Assembly (NCBI GenBank): GCA_961205875.1
Contig: OY540809.1
Coordinates: 34,112,267 to 34,176,266 of the forward strand
Direction: 5' to 3'
Source of the DNA: Sialis fuliginosa
Lineage: Eukaryota > Arthropoda > Insecta > Megaloptera > Sialidae
Length of the DNA stretch: 64,000 nucleotides
Positions 47,935 to 58,711 of the stretch are shown here, one piece after another; the stretch's first letter is position 1, and each line of letters begins with the position of its first letter. Below the pieces are notes generated by a model that ran no database searches, was not told where the DNA came from, and saw only the letters and a program-made list of their open reading frames with translations. The position numbers were made by a program, and so were the translations under genes.

Positions 47935-48425
47935 TAGAGCCGAACTCATTCTTTGCGCCGTAAATTGATATCATGGCTGGCTACAACATTCGATTAATAA
48001 TTATTAATCGAATGTTTATTTAAATAAATGTAATGTTAATTAAATGTATTTAAATATTTCAATTATAATTGAAATATTTAAATACCGGGATGAAAGCTTC
48101 AATAAAAATACAAATTAAGAATAATTTAACTGTACATTTGTTTGTCACAATTATTTTCTTTATTATTACACTTATCAGAACATCTACAAAAAATATTTTT
48201 GTTCTTGTTGCGGAAAATTTCCTTGTACAGCTAAAACATGCTCTTGTTTGGATTTAGATTTAAAATGTTGTTCGGTTTGTAGATGTTCTGATAAGTGTAA
48301 TAATAGAGAAAATAATTGTGACAAATAAATGTGCAATAAAAATATTCTAAAGTGTTTTTATTGAAGCTTAGTATTTAAATATTTCAATTATTAAACGAAT
48401 GTTATAGCCAGCCATGATATCAATT
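47935..48425. repeat. inner inverted repeat carrying the Cys-rich frame
   Basis: Outer mirrored text ATGATATCAATTTGCGG-like at 47958-47985 and 48411-48440; inner arms 48093-48175 and 48285-48368 share AAAATAATTGTGACAAA and AAGCTTCAATAAAA. The unpaired loop is about 48185-48275 and is the Cys-coding part. ATTAATAATTATTAAT lies at about 47993-48007. Confidence 0.7.
48200..48328 (+). CDS. cysteine-rich, metallothionein-like frame (no start; captured exon?)
   Basis: Forty-two codons and a TAA: CSCCGKFPCTAKTCSC, then LDLDLKCCSVCRCSDKC, then NNRENNCDK. Twelve of 42 residues are Cys in CC, CxC and CxxC spacings, as in metallothioneins (metal-thiolate clusters, cytosolic). The frame stays open upstream to about 48129, without an ATG, through QNIYKKYF; a TTATCAG at 48172-48178 could be a splice acceptor. 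An AATAAA follows at 48335-48340, so this looks like the last exon of a small gene. It sits in the loop and right arm of an inverted repeat (48093-48175 with 48285-48368). The upstream part of the frame is therefore the mirror image of the Cys-rich end and is not credible coding. Most likely a captured gene fragment; expression unknown. Confidence 0.4.
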   Translation, partial: CSCCGKFPCTAKTCSCLDLDLKCCSVCRCSDKCNNRENNCDK

Positions 48426-49187
48426 TGCGGTGCAAAGAGTGAGTTCGACTCTTTTACATTTAATTACAGTAATAATCAAAACAAAAAAAAATCTAGTTAT
48501 AGTTTAAAATTGGCTGATTCTTTATGTTTTTGATTTATTCTGATTGAACAATTAGTTTCCGAGAAAAAAATCACAAATATACGAATTTTTCGCTATTTTT
48601 AAAGTTAAAATATTTTTTATCTTCAAAACTATTGATTTTAAAAAAAAGTTTATGACACAAAAAATGTTTATTTTAATTTAACCCAATGAAGCTTACATAA
48701 TTTTTTCAGATTTTCTAATGCAGATTTAGATTTATTAAACATAAAAAAATATATCATGTATACAGATTTTTTTTCTCAGAAAAATATGAAGAATTTAATA
48801 AAATCATTTTTAACCACTAGAACGTCAATTGGTTGGTTAGTGTACTCGAAATAGCTGTAATCCGTTCGCCTATTATGGTTTCTAAGTAAAAAATTCTTGA
48901 AAACTCAAAATCTCGAATTATTTTGTTAGATATCTTAGGGAAAAAAAAGTTTTCAATAATAGATTCGTGTTTTTTCACGTAGAATAAGATTACTTAATAA
49001 AAACTATAAGTTCCTATTTAAAAAAAAACATGTTAACCTTCAAATATCCACGTTAATACAACAAATAAATATTACTATTCGATTACCCCCCCTCACAACC
49101 AAACATTTTTTGGTATAAACATTTTTTTCAAATATGCGACGATTCTGAGATTACAATTTGTAACACTTTAAATGTCCCACCCTGTAT

Positions 49188-49529
49188 GTTGATACTTACA
49201 ATTAGATTAATTTTGAAGATTTTACCCTTAGGTAGTGTATAATAAGGCCTATTTATGTTAATTTAAAAAAATATTCTTTTTGTTTTGGTTATTGGTAGGA
49301 TTTTTTTTTAGTATATTTATAAGACTCAAAGAGACAGATTGATAATAAATTTTCTTGATTACATGCAATGTTTTTCATTTTATTTTAAAGTTAAGCTTAC
49401 AATTAGCAGGCCTAATTACCCAGTTCCTTAAATAATTCGATACTAACAATAAGTAAAAAAATATAATTTATAAAATAAAACAAAAGATTTATTTTTGATC
49501 GTAAGCAAATTACTTTTAATATCGGCCAT
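49188..49529. other. no recognised feature
   Basis: AT-rich between two palindromes. Nothing seen. Confidence 0.3.
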
Positions 49530-50924
49530 AATAGTATAGGAGCCAGCTGCAAAATCGGTGTAGATTTAACAACTGCCTGCCGTTGTGGTTTTTTTGAAGT
49601 ACTCACTCAGACAAAGCTCGGACGATGAATCCGGTCCACCAGCTTGTAGGGATTTAATAGATAGGGTCCACGAAAAATACGCACAAAAAAATCACGTAAC
49701 AACCGTTTCAATGAGACGGTTGCTTATAGTAAACCCCAATTAAAGATGTTTTGGATATACGGCAGAAATTTTTACGTAGGGGTTTAATTACAGGGGCTTC
49801 TCAAAATTTCGACCCAAAAAAATCAGATAACAACCGGACCGGACCTGGTGCAAAATGTTTATTTGGACGTATACTTACATAAAAACATAATGGCAGAATT
49901 TTTTATGTAGGGACTTCGGTGCTATAAGGCCTACAAATGGCCAGAATTGTGCCCCAATCTTAAAAATGCTGTAAAATCTAAAATACCAAATGAAAATTTC
50001 TGCCGCGCGGTGTATGCCTTTGTTATGAGCTATAAAATAGATATATACCCATGGCAGTTAATTCATGCAGTTCCCCCTCCCAGCTCCCCCAAAAGGTAAA
50101 TTTGGATTAGTAATAAAATGCACTAAAAAAACATAACAAATAGGCCTATAGAGGCTTAAAACTTATAAAATGATAATATATTATTGTATGTAATGTAAGA
50201 CACCCCCCGTGCCCCCCCTCATACAATAATATATTATCATTTTAAAAGTTCATAAGCCATTATAGACCTAATTGTAATAATTTTTTAGCGAATTTTATTA
50301 CTAACCCAAATTTTTCCTTGGGGGTGAGGGGGGGGGGGGCACGGGGGGTGTACCTTTTGGGGGAGCTGGGAGGGGGAACTGCTTGAATAAAAACTTCTGC
50401 CATGGGTATATATCTATTTTATAGTTCATAACAAAGACATACACCGCGTGGCAGAAATTTTCATTTGATATTTTAGATTTTACAGCATTTTTAAGATTAG
50501 GGCCCAATTCTGGCCATTTGTAGGCCTTATAACACCGAAGTCCTTACATAAAAAATTCTGCCATTATGTTTTTATGTAAGTATACGTCCAAATAAACATT
50601 TTGCACCAGGTCCGGTCCGGTTGTTATCTGATTTTTTTGGATCGAAATTTTGAGAGGCCCCTGTAATTAAACCCCTACGCAAAAATTTCTGCCGTATATC
50701 CAAAACATCTTTAATTGGGGTCTACTATAAGCAACCGTCTCATTGAAACGGTTGTTACGTGATTTTTTTGTGCGTATTTTTCGTGGGCCCTATCTATTAA
50801 ATCCCTACAAGCTGGTGGACCGGACTCATCGTCCGAGCTTTGTCTGAGTGAGTACTTCAAAAAAACCACAACGGCAGACGGTTGTTAAATCTACACCGAT
50901 TTTGCAGCTGGCTCCTATACTATA
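49530..50924. repeat. 1.4-kb palindrome, GGAGCCAGCTGC ends
   Basis: Arms mirror almost to the centre near 50205 (shared GACGATGAATCCGGTCCACC-type text, ACCCCTACG, AACCGTTTCAATGAGACGGT). Ends ATAGTATAGGAGCCAGC. The right arm has extra G-tracts (50322-50338, GGGGGGTG) partly missing on the left. Sub-palindrome ACCGTTTCAATGAGACGGTT inside each arm. Confidence 0.88.
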
Positions 50925-51074
50925 ACTGAATAACAAAAACTATAAACTAAAAAATATATATATAGTTTTTACTCACGCGAACATATCGTTTTACCGTTTT
51001 AAATAATAATGAAATAAAAGATTATTAAAATATGTTTGTATTACAATACAATCTACAGATACCATATTTAAAAA

Positions 51075-51375
51075 CCAGGAGCTGGCTGCGACCATGAGAA
51101 CAATCATTCTATGCCTAGACAGAACTTGTTAATTTTTCAGGGGTGAGGGGGTGCTAAGGAGCTAAAGCTAGGTAAAATGGTTATACATTTTAACATGCCA
51201 CATGCCTTGATATAAATTATTTTTTTACCTAGTTTTAGCTCCTCAGTCCCCCCCCTGAAAAGTAACAAGTTCCGCCTAGGCACAAAATGATTTTTCTCAT
51301 GATCGCTATGGGTACTAACATTTAAAAAACATTTTACCCTGTTACTTGATAGGCTAGTTTTTTTGCAGCCAGCTC
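51075..51375. mobile_element. MITE with GAGCTGGCTGC ends
   Basis: Inverted arms 51077-51190 and 51220-51375 (GCTAAGGAGCTAAAGCTAGG against CCTAGTTTTAGCTCC). Its terminal GAGCTGGCTGC is close to the end of the neighbouring 1.4-kb palindrome, so the two may be one family. Confidence 0.65.
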
Positions 51376-52036
51376 TCGCTCTATTATATCTATAGGATAG
51401 GGTCTCCCGGCTTCGGAAAGCCTGATAGAAAATTTGAGATAAAATATATTTGATCTGAAATTTTACTAAGGCAATTTTTTTTCATTGAACATAAAATCAG
51501 CTTTTTAAAGACTTTTGAAAAGTAATAGATTCCAATTTGATAGATATGTAATATGTAAGTATAATTGATTTTGTTGTTCATATAAATAAAAACGTCGTCA
51601 AAAACAGGGCAAAAAACATAAAAAATGTCTTTGTTACCACCGGTTTTTTTTAGTCTTCGAATGAAATATCTCTGTTTTTTTTTTTAATTTTAATACCTTC
51701 GTTCGCTTCGCGCGCTCGGTAGGAAACTTTTTTTTATTAAATTGAATGGTGTATTTTTTATTTCATAGAACTATTAAACATATTGTTTTGGATAACTTTT
51801 GTATAATGAGAATTAGTATGTATGAGAAATCAACACTGAAATACTTTTAAAGACAATATAAAACATTTATTATTAATTAATTTTATAATTCAGAACAATT
51901 GATATTTATTTTAAAATCTGAATGATACGCTAATGACTAGTGGAGCGATATGGTAACAGAACTAGGTAATGTGTTATTTGTCCTTTATATTTCCTTCTCT
52001 AAGGGATGTTTTAATCAAAAAAGGAATATAACCTAC
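51376..52036. other. intron 2 DNA next to exon 2
   Basis: AT-rich; GCTTCGCGCGCTCGG at 51707-51721 is a lone GC patch. No feature recognised. Confidence 0.3.
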
Positions 52037-52473
52037 CTTTAGAAAAATACTTCTTTTCATTCTTTTCACTTGAGCTTTTTGCAGTTACGTTTATTGACTC
52101 TATTTTCGGTTCACCGCCACCTACATTCATAGAACCGTTTTTTTGTTTATTTCTAACGACTCCTTCTATTTCATTTGTTTCCTCCGCATTTAGATTTAGT
52201 TTGTTTTTAATCACAGATATTTTATTGCCCAATCGGACTGGAACGTCAGAAGGCATGTACATGAGCTGTCGCTCTATCCTATCGTAAACACCCCCAGGCT
52301 CTTCTGCAGGGAATAGCGACACTGATAACGGGTCTTCAGCTGGTGTTGGGTACACAGTTCCGCCTGGCATATACCACGGTTTACCTGAAGGTTTCTTACT
52401 GTCCCATTTTTTCTTATAAGTTATTTTGTCGATTGATGTGTCGGAAAGTATAGTCTGTTTTTTTGATTTCAAC
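52037..52473 (-). CDS. FucTA: FucTA exon 2: stem region
   Basis: Codes for residues 76-220 and the first base of codon 221. The acceptor is TTTTTTCACAG and the donor is GTAGGT. Charged, low-complexity stem with one block typical of FucTA, SLFPAEEPGGVYDRIERQL followed by MYMPSD, which in relatives reads LFP..PGDRI..QLMYVP. It has an NVT N-glycosylation sequon. The tail KKYFSK joins in frame to AWTNRVK of exon 3, which confirms the junction. The middle, with GVVRNKQKNGSMNVGGGEP, has no counterpart I recognise and is probably a lineage-specific stem insertion. Confidence 0.88.
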
Positions 52474-52553
52474 CTGTGAAAAAAGTTACTTATATTAGAA
52501 ATTACTTATTGAGACCGATGCTTGCTTGAATTTTTTGGGAATCTTTGTGAATA

Positions 52554-53388
52554 CGAGAGTTATCCCAAAAGTAATGCACAGCGCGCTCTAGCGTGCGTTG
52601 TAGGCTACGTAGACAGCTGATCGAAGCGTCAGTGTTTAGATTGAAGTCTCAAGAACACGTTGGTATCGTATGGTAGTGGAATTCGTTTAAAGGGAAAATG
52701 CAAAAAATTCGAAAAGACAACGAGAACAGTCTGTCGGGTCAGATTTCAGAAATAGAATTCAGTGCATCAAAATAGTGCGCGGTAAAAAAATTGCCTGAAA
52801 TTCATGTCGCGTTAAAAGAAGCGTGTGGAAGGTTTACTGTGAATCGTAACACAGTACATAGGTGGCACACGAAGTTTCGAGAAGGTCGAACAAGCATCGA
52901 AGATGATTCACGCGCGGGGCGGCCGTCTACTGTAACAGCTGACAATACAAACGCTTCAAAAAACATTCTTTAGAATGTCTTGCGCCCAAAAATCCGTAAA
53001 CTGCATCCAGGAATATTGCAAAGTGGTGTGTTGATTTTGCACGATAATGCGCGTCAATGATCATTGAACTTACGAAAAATACGGCTGGGAACGGCTTCAC
53101 CACCCGGCTTATAGTCCTGATTTGAGCCCACCTGACTTCGATCTCTTCCCCAACCTGAAAGAACCCTTTCGGGTGGTGCGTTTTCCGACGCTGGAAGAGC
53201 TCCGAAGAGAAGTGAACCCGACAGATTGGGATGCTCAATAAGAACGGAATCCAAGCACTTCCGCGAAGTGGAAAGCGTGCATTGATAAGGGGGGGGATTA
53301 TATTGAAGGCCTGTAATCACTTGTATCTTCTTCAATAAATATTTTTCGAGTAAGAGCCAACTGTGCATTACTTTTGGGACAACCATCG
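52554..53388 (+). mobile_element. mariner-family transposon, internally deleted and broken
   Basis: Ends are 28-bp inverted repeats sharing TCCCAAAAGTAATGCACAG, bounded by TA on both sides (52552-52553, 53389-53390), the mariner target duplication. Inside, 52785-52973 gives the transposase N-terminal helix-turn-helix, VNRNTVHRWHTKFREGRT then DDSRAGRPST. Downstream pieces read LHDNAR and, with frame breaks, the end of the catalytic domain (PPDFDLFP-like, then RREV). At about 835 bp against the usual 1.3 kb, the middle of the catalytic domain is gone. Stops lie in each part, so no active transposase is made. It is in FucTA intron 1, 80 bp upstream of exon 2, same strand as the window. Confidence 0.85.
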
Positions 53389-53390
53389 TA

Positions 53391-54863
53391 GTTTACGTTA
53401 AATTTAAACTGACTAAAATAAAATTATATCAGGGTTTCTTTTTACGCGGATTTAAAGTTGCGCGGTGAAATTTTCATGCAAATTCAGGGATTCACCATTT
53501 CCGCGAGTAGGACATCAAATGAAAACCGACAATTCAAAGAATTAAAAAATGTATACATTTTGTTATTAGGTATTAAAATATTCGTTTAACAAGATTTTGC
53601 ACCAGTTCACAAACGAGTTGTAAATAGTGACGATGATTCTGATGAAAAAATATAAAAAAATATCGTTATTTTTAATAAATATAATAATAATAATTATTAT
53701 AATTCGATCAAATAAAATTCAAAAACAATTTTATTTTATTTTTTTAAGTTTTACATCAATTTCTTTCAGATTTTCATACTAATTAATTATCTTTGTTTTT
53801 TTTAGACTTTCGTGAATTTTCAGAAACTTTTTTAAAGCGGTTTTTGATCTGTTTTAATTGATTGATTTGATTTAACGTGGTTTTAAAAAATTATGGAACG
53901 TATCTCTAATTTTAAGCACTTTTCTAAGAAATCTTTTTTCATACGCTATTTGCTGTATGTAAAAAAGACCCTACTCTATATTAAAATAACAAAAGTTAAT
54001 AAACCTGTCTTGTATACATATAATTTTGCATTATTAATCAAAAATGGTGGTTCAGCCAAGCGAATCTAAAATAGTATTGGAATTCTACACAATGAAATTG
54101 TTTAAAAATCGATGTGGAAGGTTTTACAAACATTGGTTGGTGCTCAACGTGTTAAGAGCTTGTTACAAACAGTTTATAATAAAATGTGATAAACATAGCA
54201 TGCTCAATATTTAAGTGCTATTTAAAAAGCATCTGCAACGTAAAAACACAGTAATTGTTTTTTAACGAGCTCTTAACAAGTCATTACCCAAATGAAAAAT
54301 TATCATACAGATAAATATATATAGGTACCTATGTATTACAATGCACAGGCAATAATATATATTTTTGCTAATTACTATAATCGTAGGTGCTTCAAATGTT
54401 AAATGTCAAGTCATGCAAAATGTGAAACAGCTATTTATTTCTATCTATATTTATCGACTAACAGTTATTAATGTTAAGGTCGCACATAATACGGTAGTTT
54501 TGTATGAATTTATTGACAAAGAGGCTCTTTGAAAACTGTATCTTCGTATTGAATGGAGCTTAATGTTGCTTTTAAACTCATATGTACCTACTTTTAAAAG
54601 ATATTTCTAAGTGTATATAACACGATAAGTGAAGCTATCTTTTTATTACTGTTCAGTTTTGTAAATTTTCATTATAAATGTTTGAAGTTAAATAAACTAT
54701 AAACTATGCAAATTATGTTACCTACCTAATAACTAAGGTTAACTCCCTACTGAATAACCCAAAAAGAGTTTTTTTTAGGTAACCTTTAATAAACCAAGTG
54801 GGTTTTTTAAAGTTACTATTTAGTCATTTCATGTCAAATCAACACAGGCTATAAACCTCACCA
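53391..54863. other. no recognised feature
   Basis: AT-rich intron 1 DNA, no frame or repeat partner found in the window. Confidence 0.3.
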
Positions 54864-55160
54864 TTAGGGTGGAGTGAAAAAATGTTTTTTTGGAATCTTC
54901 GAAACGCTATATGCGCAAAATGTGCATTTGTATATCCTTAAAACACCTACCGAAGGAATTTGTAATTGGATATCATCCTGAGGTTCCTAAATGATTTTCT
55001 TTATTAGAAAAAAACATAAATTTTTGGGCATTATATCTCGGTAACGGGGTAAGATATTTGAATGCGCAATAGTTTAAATTAAAGAGACATTCAGTACCTT
55101 TAAAATGATATATAACAGTCAAACATTTGTTATAGTTAATCGTTTGAAAAATGCTCTCAA
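54864..55160 (+). repeat. family E, single arm
   Basis: Matches the left arm of 34027-34592 (TTAGGGTGGAGTGAAAAAA, ATATCTCGGTAACGGGG, TATAACAGTCAAACATTTG) without the mirrored half. Confidence 0.75.
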
Positions 55161-55912
55161 AATAAGATTATTTTTATTAAAAAACTAAGCGTTTTATCGG
55201 AAAATTCATAATGAACAAAATTGTAGCTTATTATAAAACAAACAAAACAGGTTTTTATGAACGCTCTAAATGCAATACAAACCGAGATATGACTCATTTA
55301 TGTTGAGTATGAATTCGCAAACTACTGAAATTAAATGTTAAACGTCAAATAGCGGGAAAACAAAGAAAAATTCGGGGAAAACTCATAGAATCTTTTTTTA
55401 AGTGCTTGAAAAGAGCTTCAAAATGAGTACTGCTAAAAGATTATTGTATAAAAATTGACGGAGATATGATACAAATAAAATTAGTATCAATATTTTTCAG
55501 CGTAAAAATTATCAATAATACCCCCACCATTACCATCAAAATCAAAATTGGACGTAATCCTTCTACAATTCCTTTCACTTGAGTACTATCAATGTGATCC
55601 AGGAGTTTTGACCGTTTTAAATACTTGATTTTGAAAAAAAGTTTGAATGAAATAAGGAGATTTTTTATAATTTAAAAAAAAATGCCTTTTTTTAAATTAC
55701 TCAAAAACTAATGTAGATACGAAAAAAAAAAAAATAAAAAAGTTGGGATTTTTAATTTACTATATGACTAGGGCGATTTTTAAATTCGAGCTTCAGTCTT
55801 AAATTATTTTAACATTGAACCCATTATCATCCCACATTTATATTTTGCCAGGTGATTTACAACTATAATGACTGTTTTGGTATTATTTGAAAATTTTTTT
55901 AATCCGTACTTG
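55161..55912. other. no recognised feature
   Basis: AT-rich between repeats E and the large palindrome. Nothing seen. Confidence 0.3.
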
Positions 55913-58711
55913 TTGAGTCATTCCATTTATAATCATCAAATTTATTAAAATATAGAAGTTGCACCATTTTTAATTTTGATGAAAGTTTAATCAGTTGTTA
56001 TTATACTTATTAGATAGCAGAAACTGTACTTAGAAAAATTTTAATGGCCATAGTTCGGGGGTGGTGACCGTTTTACCCTCTTAAGATATGAAGATTTCGT
56101 CGATTTTCAACGTTTTTTCAACTCGCTATAGCACGCGTTCTAATAAAGCAATTAAAACGAGCTTAATGTCATTTGAAAGACTAAGGAATCTAGTTTCAAT
56201 TGATCTAGCACAATTTAAAGTTTAAATATTTTTTTTTGTAGATAGAGGCTTTTCAAATTTATTAATAAAATTGTCATTTTTTCTATTTTTCGAAATTTAT
56301 TGTGGCTCTAAGGTTAAACTGAGAAAGCTATAATTATGTGTAAGTTATGTTCATTCATATTACTCAGTACCCACAAAAAATCAGCTTGATTGATGCACAT
56401 CTTTTATTAAAAAAATTTTGTTAAATAGCGCAAAAATCACGAAAACACCAAAATCAGCTGTTTTCGAAGCAAAAAAAAGTTATGTGGGGGACGAGATAAA
56501 ATTCTGAATTTTTTTTTACAAATGCTCTAAATAGTTATCTTTGAAGGCCTTATAGATTCGTTTTGTTATTTTCATTTTTATAGCAACCAGAATTTTTTTT
56601 AAATTTAAAAAATACGAAAACTTCAAAAACGGTTATTTTTTAAACAATACAAAAATATGTTGGGTACGAGATAGAATTCTGAATTTTTTTTTACAAATGC
56701 TCTAAATAGTTATCTTTGAAGGCCTTATAGATTCGTTTTGTTATTTTCATTTTTATAGCAACCAGAATTTTTTTTTAAATTTAAAAAAATACATAAACAT
56801 CAAAAACGGTTATTTTTAAACATAATACAAAAATATGTTGGGCACGAGATAGAATTCTGAATTTTTTTTTACAAATGCTCTAAATAGTTATCTTTGAAGG
56901 CCTTAATGATTCGTTTTGTTATTTTCATTTTTATAGCAACCAGAATTTTTTTTTTTATTTTAAAAATACGAAAACTTCAAAAACGGTTATTTTTAAACAT
57001 AATACAAAAATATGTTGGGCACGAGATAGAATTCAGAATTTTTTTTTACAAATGCTCTAAATAGTTATCTTTGAAGGCCTTAATGATTCGTTTTGTTATT
57101 TTCATTTTTATAGCAACCAGAATTTTTTTGAAATTTAAAAAAAATACGAAAACTTCAAAAATGGCTATTTTTTAAACAATACAAAAATATGTTGGGCACG
57201 AGATAGAATTTTGAATTTTTTTTTATAATTGCTTTAAGTAATTAACTTTAAAAGCCAATTGACTTTTTCTTGTTATTTTCATTTTTCTAGTCACCAGACT
57301 TTTTTTAAATCCTTAAAAGTGTAAAAACTCTAAAATCATGTATTTTCGAAAATAAATTAAAAAAAAAAAATTATGTGGAGCAAAAAATAAAATCTAGTTG
57401 TTTTTAACAGATACCTTAATTAATTTTTTAACGGTCAATTGGTTTTTGAAGTTATTTTAATTTTATAAATTTATTAATAATAATTTATTTAAATTTAAAA
57501 AAAAATTCTGATTGCTATAAAAATGAAAATAACAAAACGAATCTATAAGAACTTCAAAAATAACTATTTAGAGCATTTGTAAAAAAAAATTCAGAATTCT
57601 ATCTCGTGCCCAACATATTTTTGTATTATGTTTAAAAAAAACCGTTTTTGAAGTTTTCGTATTTTTTTAAATTTAAAAAAAAATTCTGGTTGCTATAAAA
57701 ATGAAAATAACAAAACGAATCATTAAGGCCTTCAAAGATAACTATTTAGAGCATTTGTAAAAAAAAATTCAGAATTCTATCTCGTGTCCAACATATTTTT
57801 GTATTATGTTTAAAAATAACCGTTTTTTAAGTTTTCGTATTTTTTTAAATTTAAAAAAAAATTCTGGTTGCTATAAAAATGAAAATAACAAAACGAATCA
57901 TTAAGGCCTTCAAAGATAACTATTTAGAGCATTTGTAAAAAAAAATTCAGAATTCTATCTCGTGCCCAACATATTTTTGTATTATGTTTAAAAATAACTG
58001 TTTTTGAAATTTTCGTATTTTTTAAATTTAAAAAAAAATTCTGGTTGCTATAAAAATGAAAATAACAAAACGAATCTATAAGACCTTCAAAGATAACTAT
58101 TTAGAGCATTTGTAAAAAAAAATTCAGAATTTTATCTCGTCCCCCACATAACTTTTTTTTGCTTCGAAAACAGCTGATTTTGGTGTTTTCGTGATTTTTG
58201 CGATATTTAACAAATTTTTTTTAATAAAAGATGTGCATCAATCAAGCTGATTTTTTGTGGGTACTGAGTACTATAAATGAACATAACTTACACATAATTA
58301 TAGCTTTCTCAGTTTAACCTTAGAGCCACAATAAATTTCGAAAAATAGAAAAAATGACAATTTTATTAATAAATTTGAAAAGCCTCTATCTACAAAAAAA
58401 ATATTTAAACTTTAAATTGTGCTAGATCAATTGAAACTAGATTCCTTAGTCTTTCAAATGACATTAAGCTCGTTTTAATTGCTTTATTAGAACGCGTGCT
58501 ATAGCGAGTTGAAAAAACGTTGAAAATCGACGAAATCTTCATATCTTAAGAGGGTAAAACGGTCACCACCCCCGAACTATGGCCATTAAAATTTTTCTAA
58601 GTACAGTTTCTGCTATCTAATAAGTATAATAACAACTGATTAAACTTTCATCAAAATTAAAAATGGTGCAACTTCAGCACCTTGATGATTTTATATGGAA
58701 TGACCCTGTTG
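55913..58711. repeat. 2.8-kb palindrome with tandem ~175-bp units in both arms
   Basis: Arms 55913-57330 and 57490-58711 mirror; ends CAGGGTCATTCCAT (right, reversed) and GAGTCATTCCATTTATAATC (left). The left arm carries five near-identical units (from about 56483, 56667, 56842, 57017 and 57194; shared GAGATAGAATTCTGAATTTT, ACAAATGCTCTAAATAGTTA) and two diverged ones near the centre. The right arm has four inverted units. Half-copy at 9486-10160. Non-coding, in FucTA intron 1. Confidence 0.88.

Larger units (their letters stand above)
47172..49187. repeat. family H palindrome, large copy with central insert
   Basis: Left arm 47172-47930, right arm 48440-49187. Right terminus ends CCACCCTGTATG (ACAGGGTG type); the left arm lacks about the outer 100 bp. 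Compact copy at 62083-62870 shows arms without the 0.5-kb centre, so 47935-48425, itself an inverted repeat with the Cys-rich frame, is an insert or expansion. Confidence 0.75.

Noticed and set aside
48069-48257. 62-codon plus-strand frame overlapping the Cys-rich frame
   Set aside because: AT-rich, hydrophobic and made from the mirrored arm; the other frame carries the non-random Cys pattern.
56465-58150. CRISPR-like array of regularly spaced repeats
   Set aside because: Units are contiguous ~175-bp tandem repeats with no short repeat/spacer pattern, in eukaryotic intron DNA.
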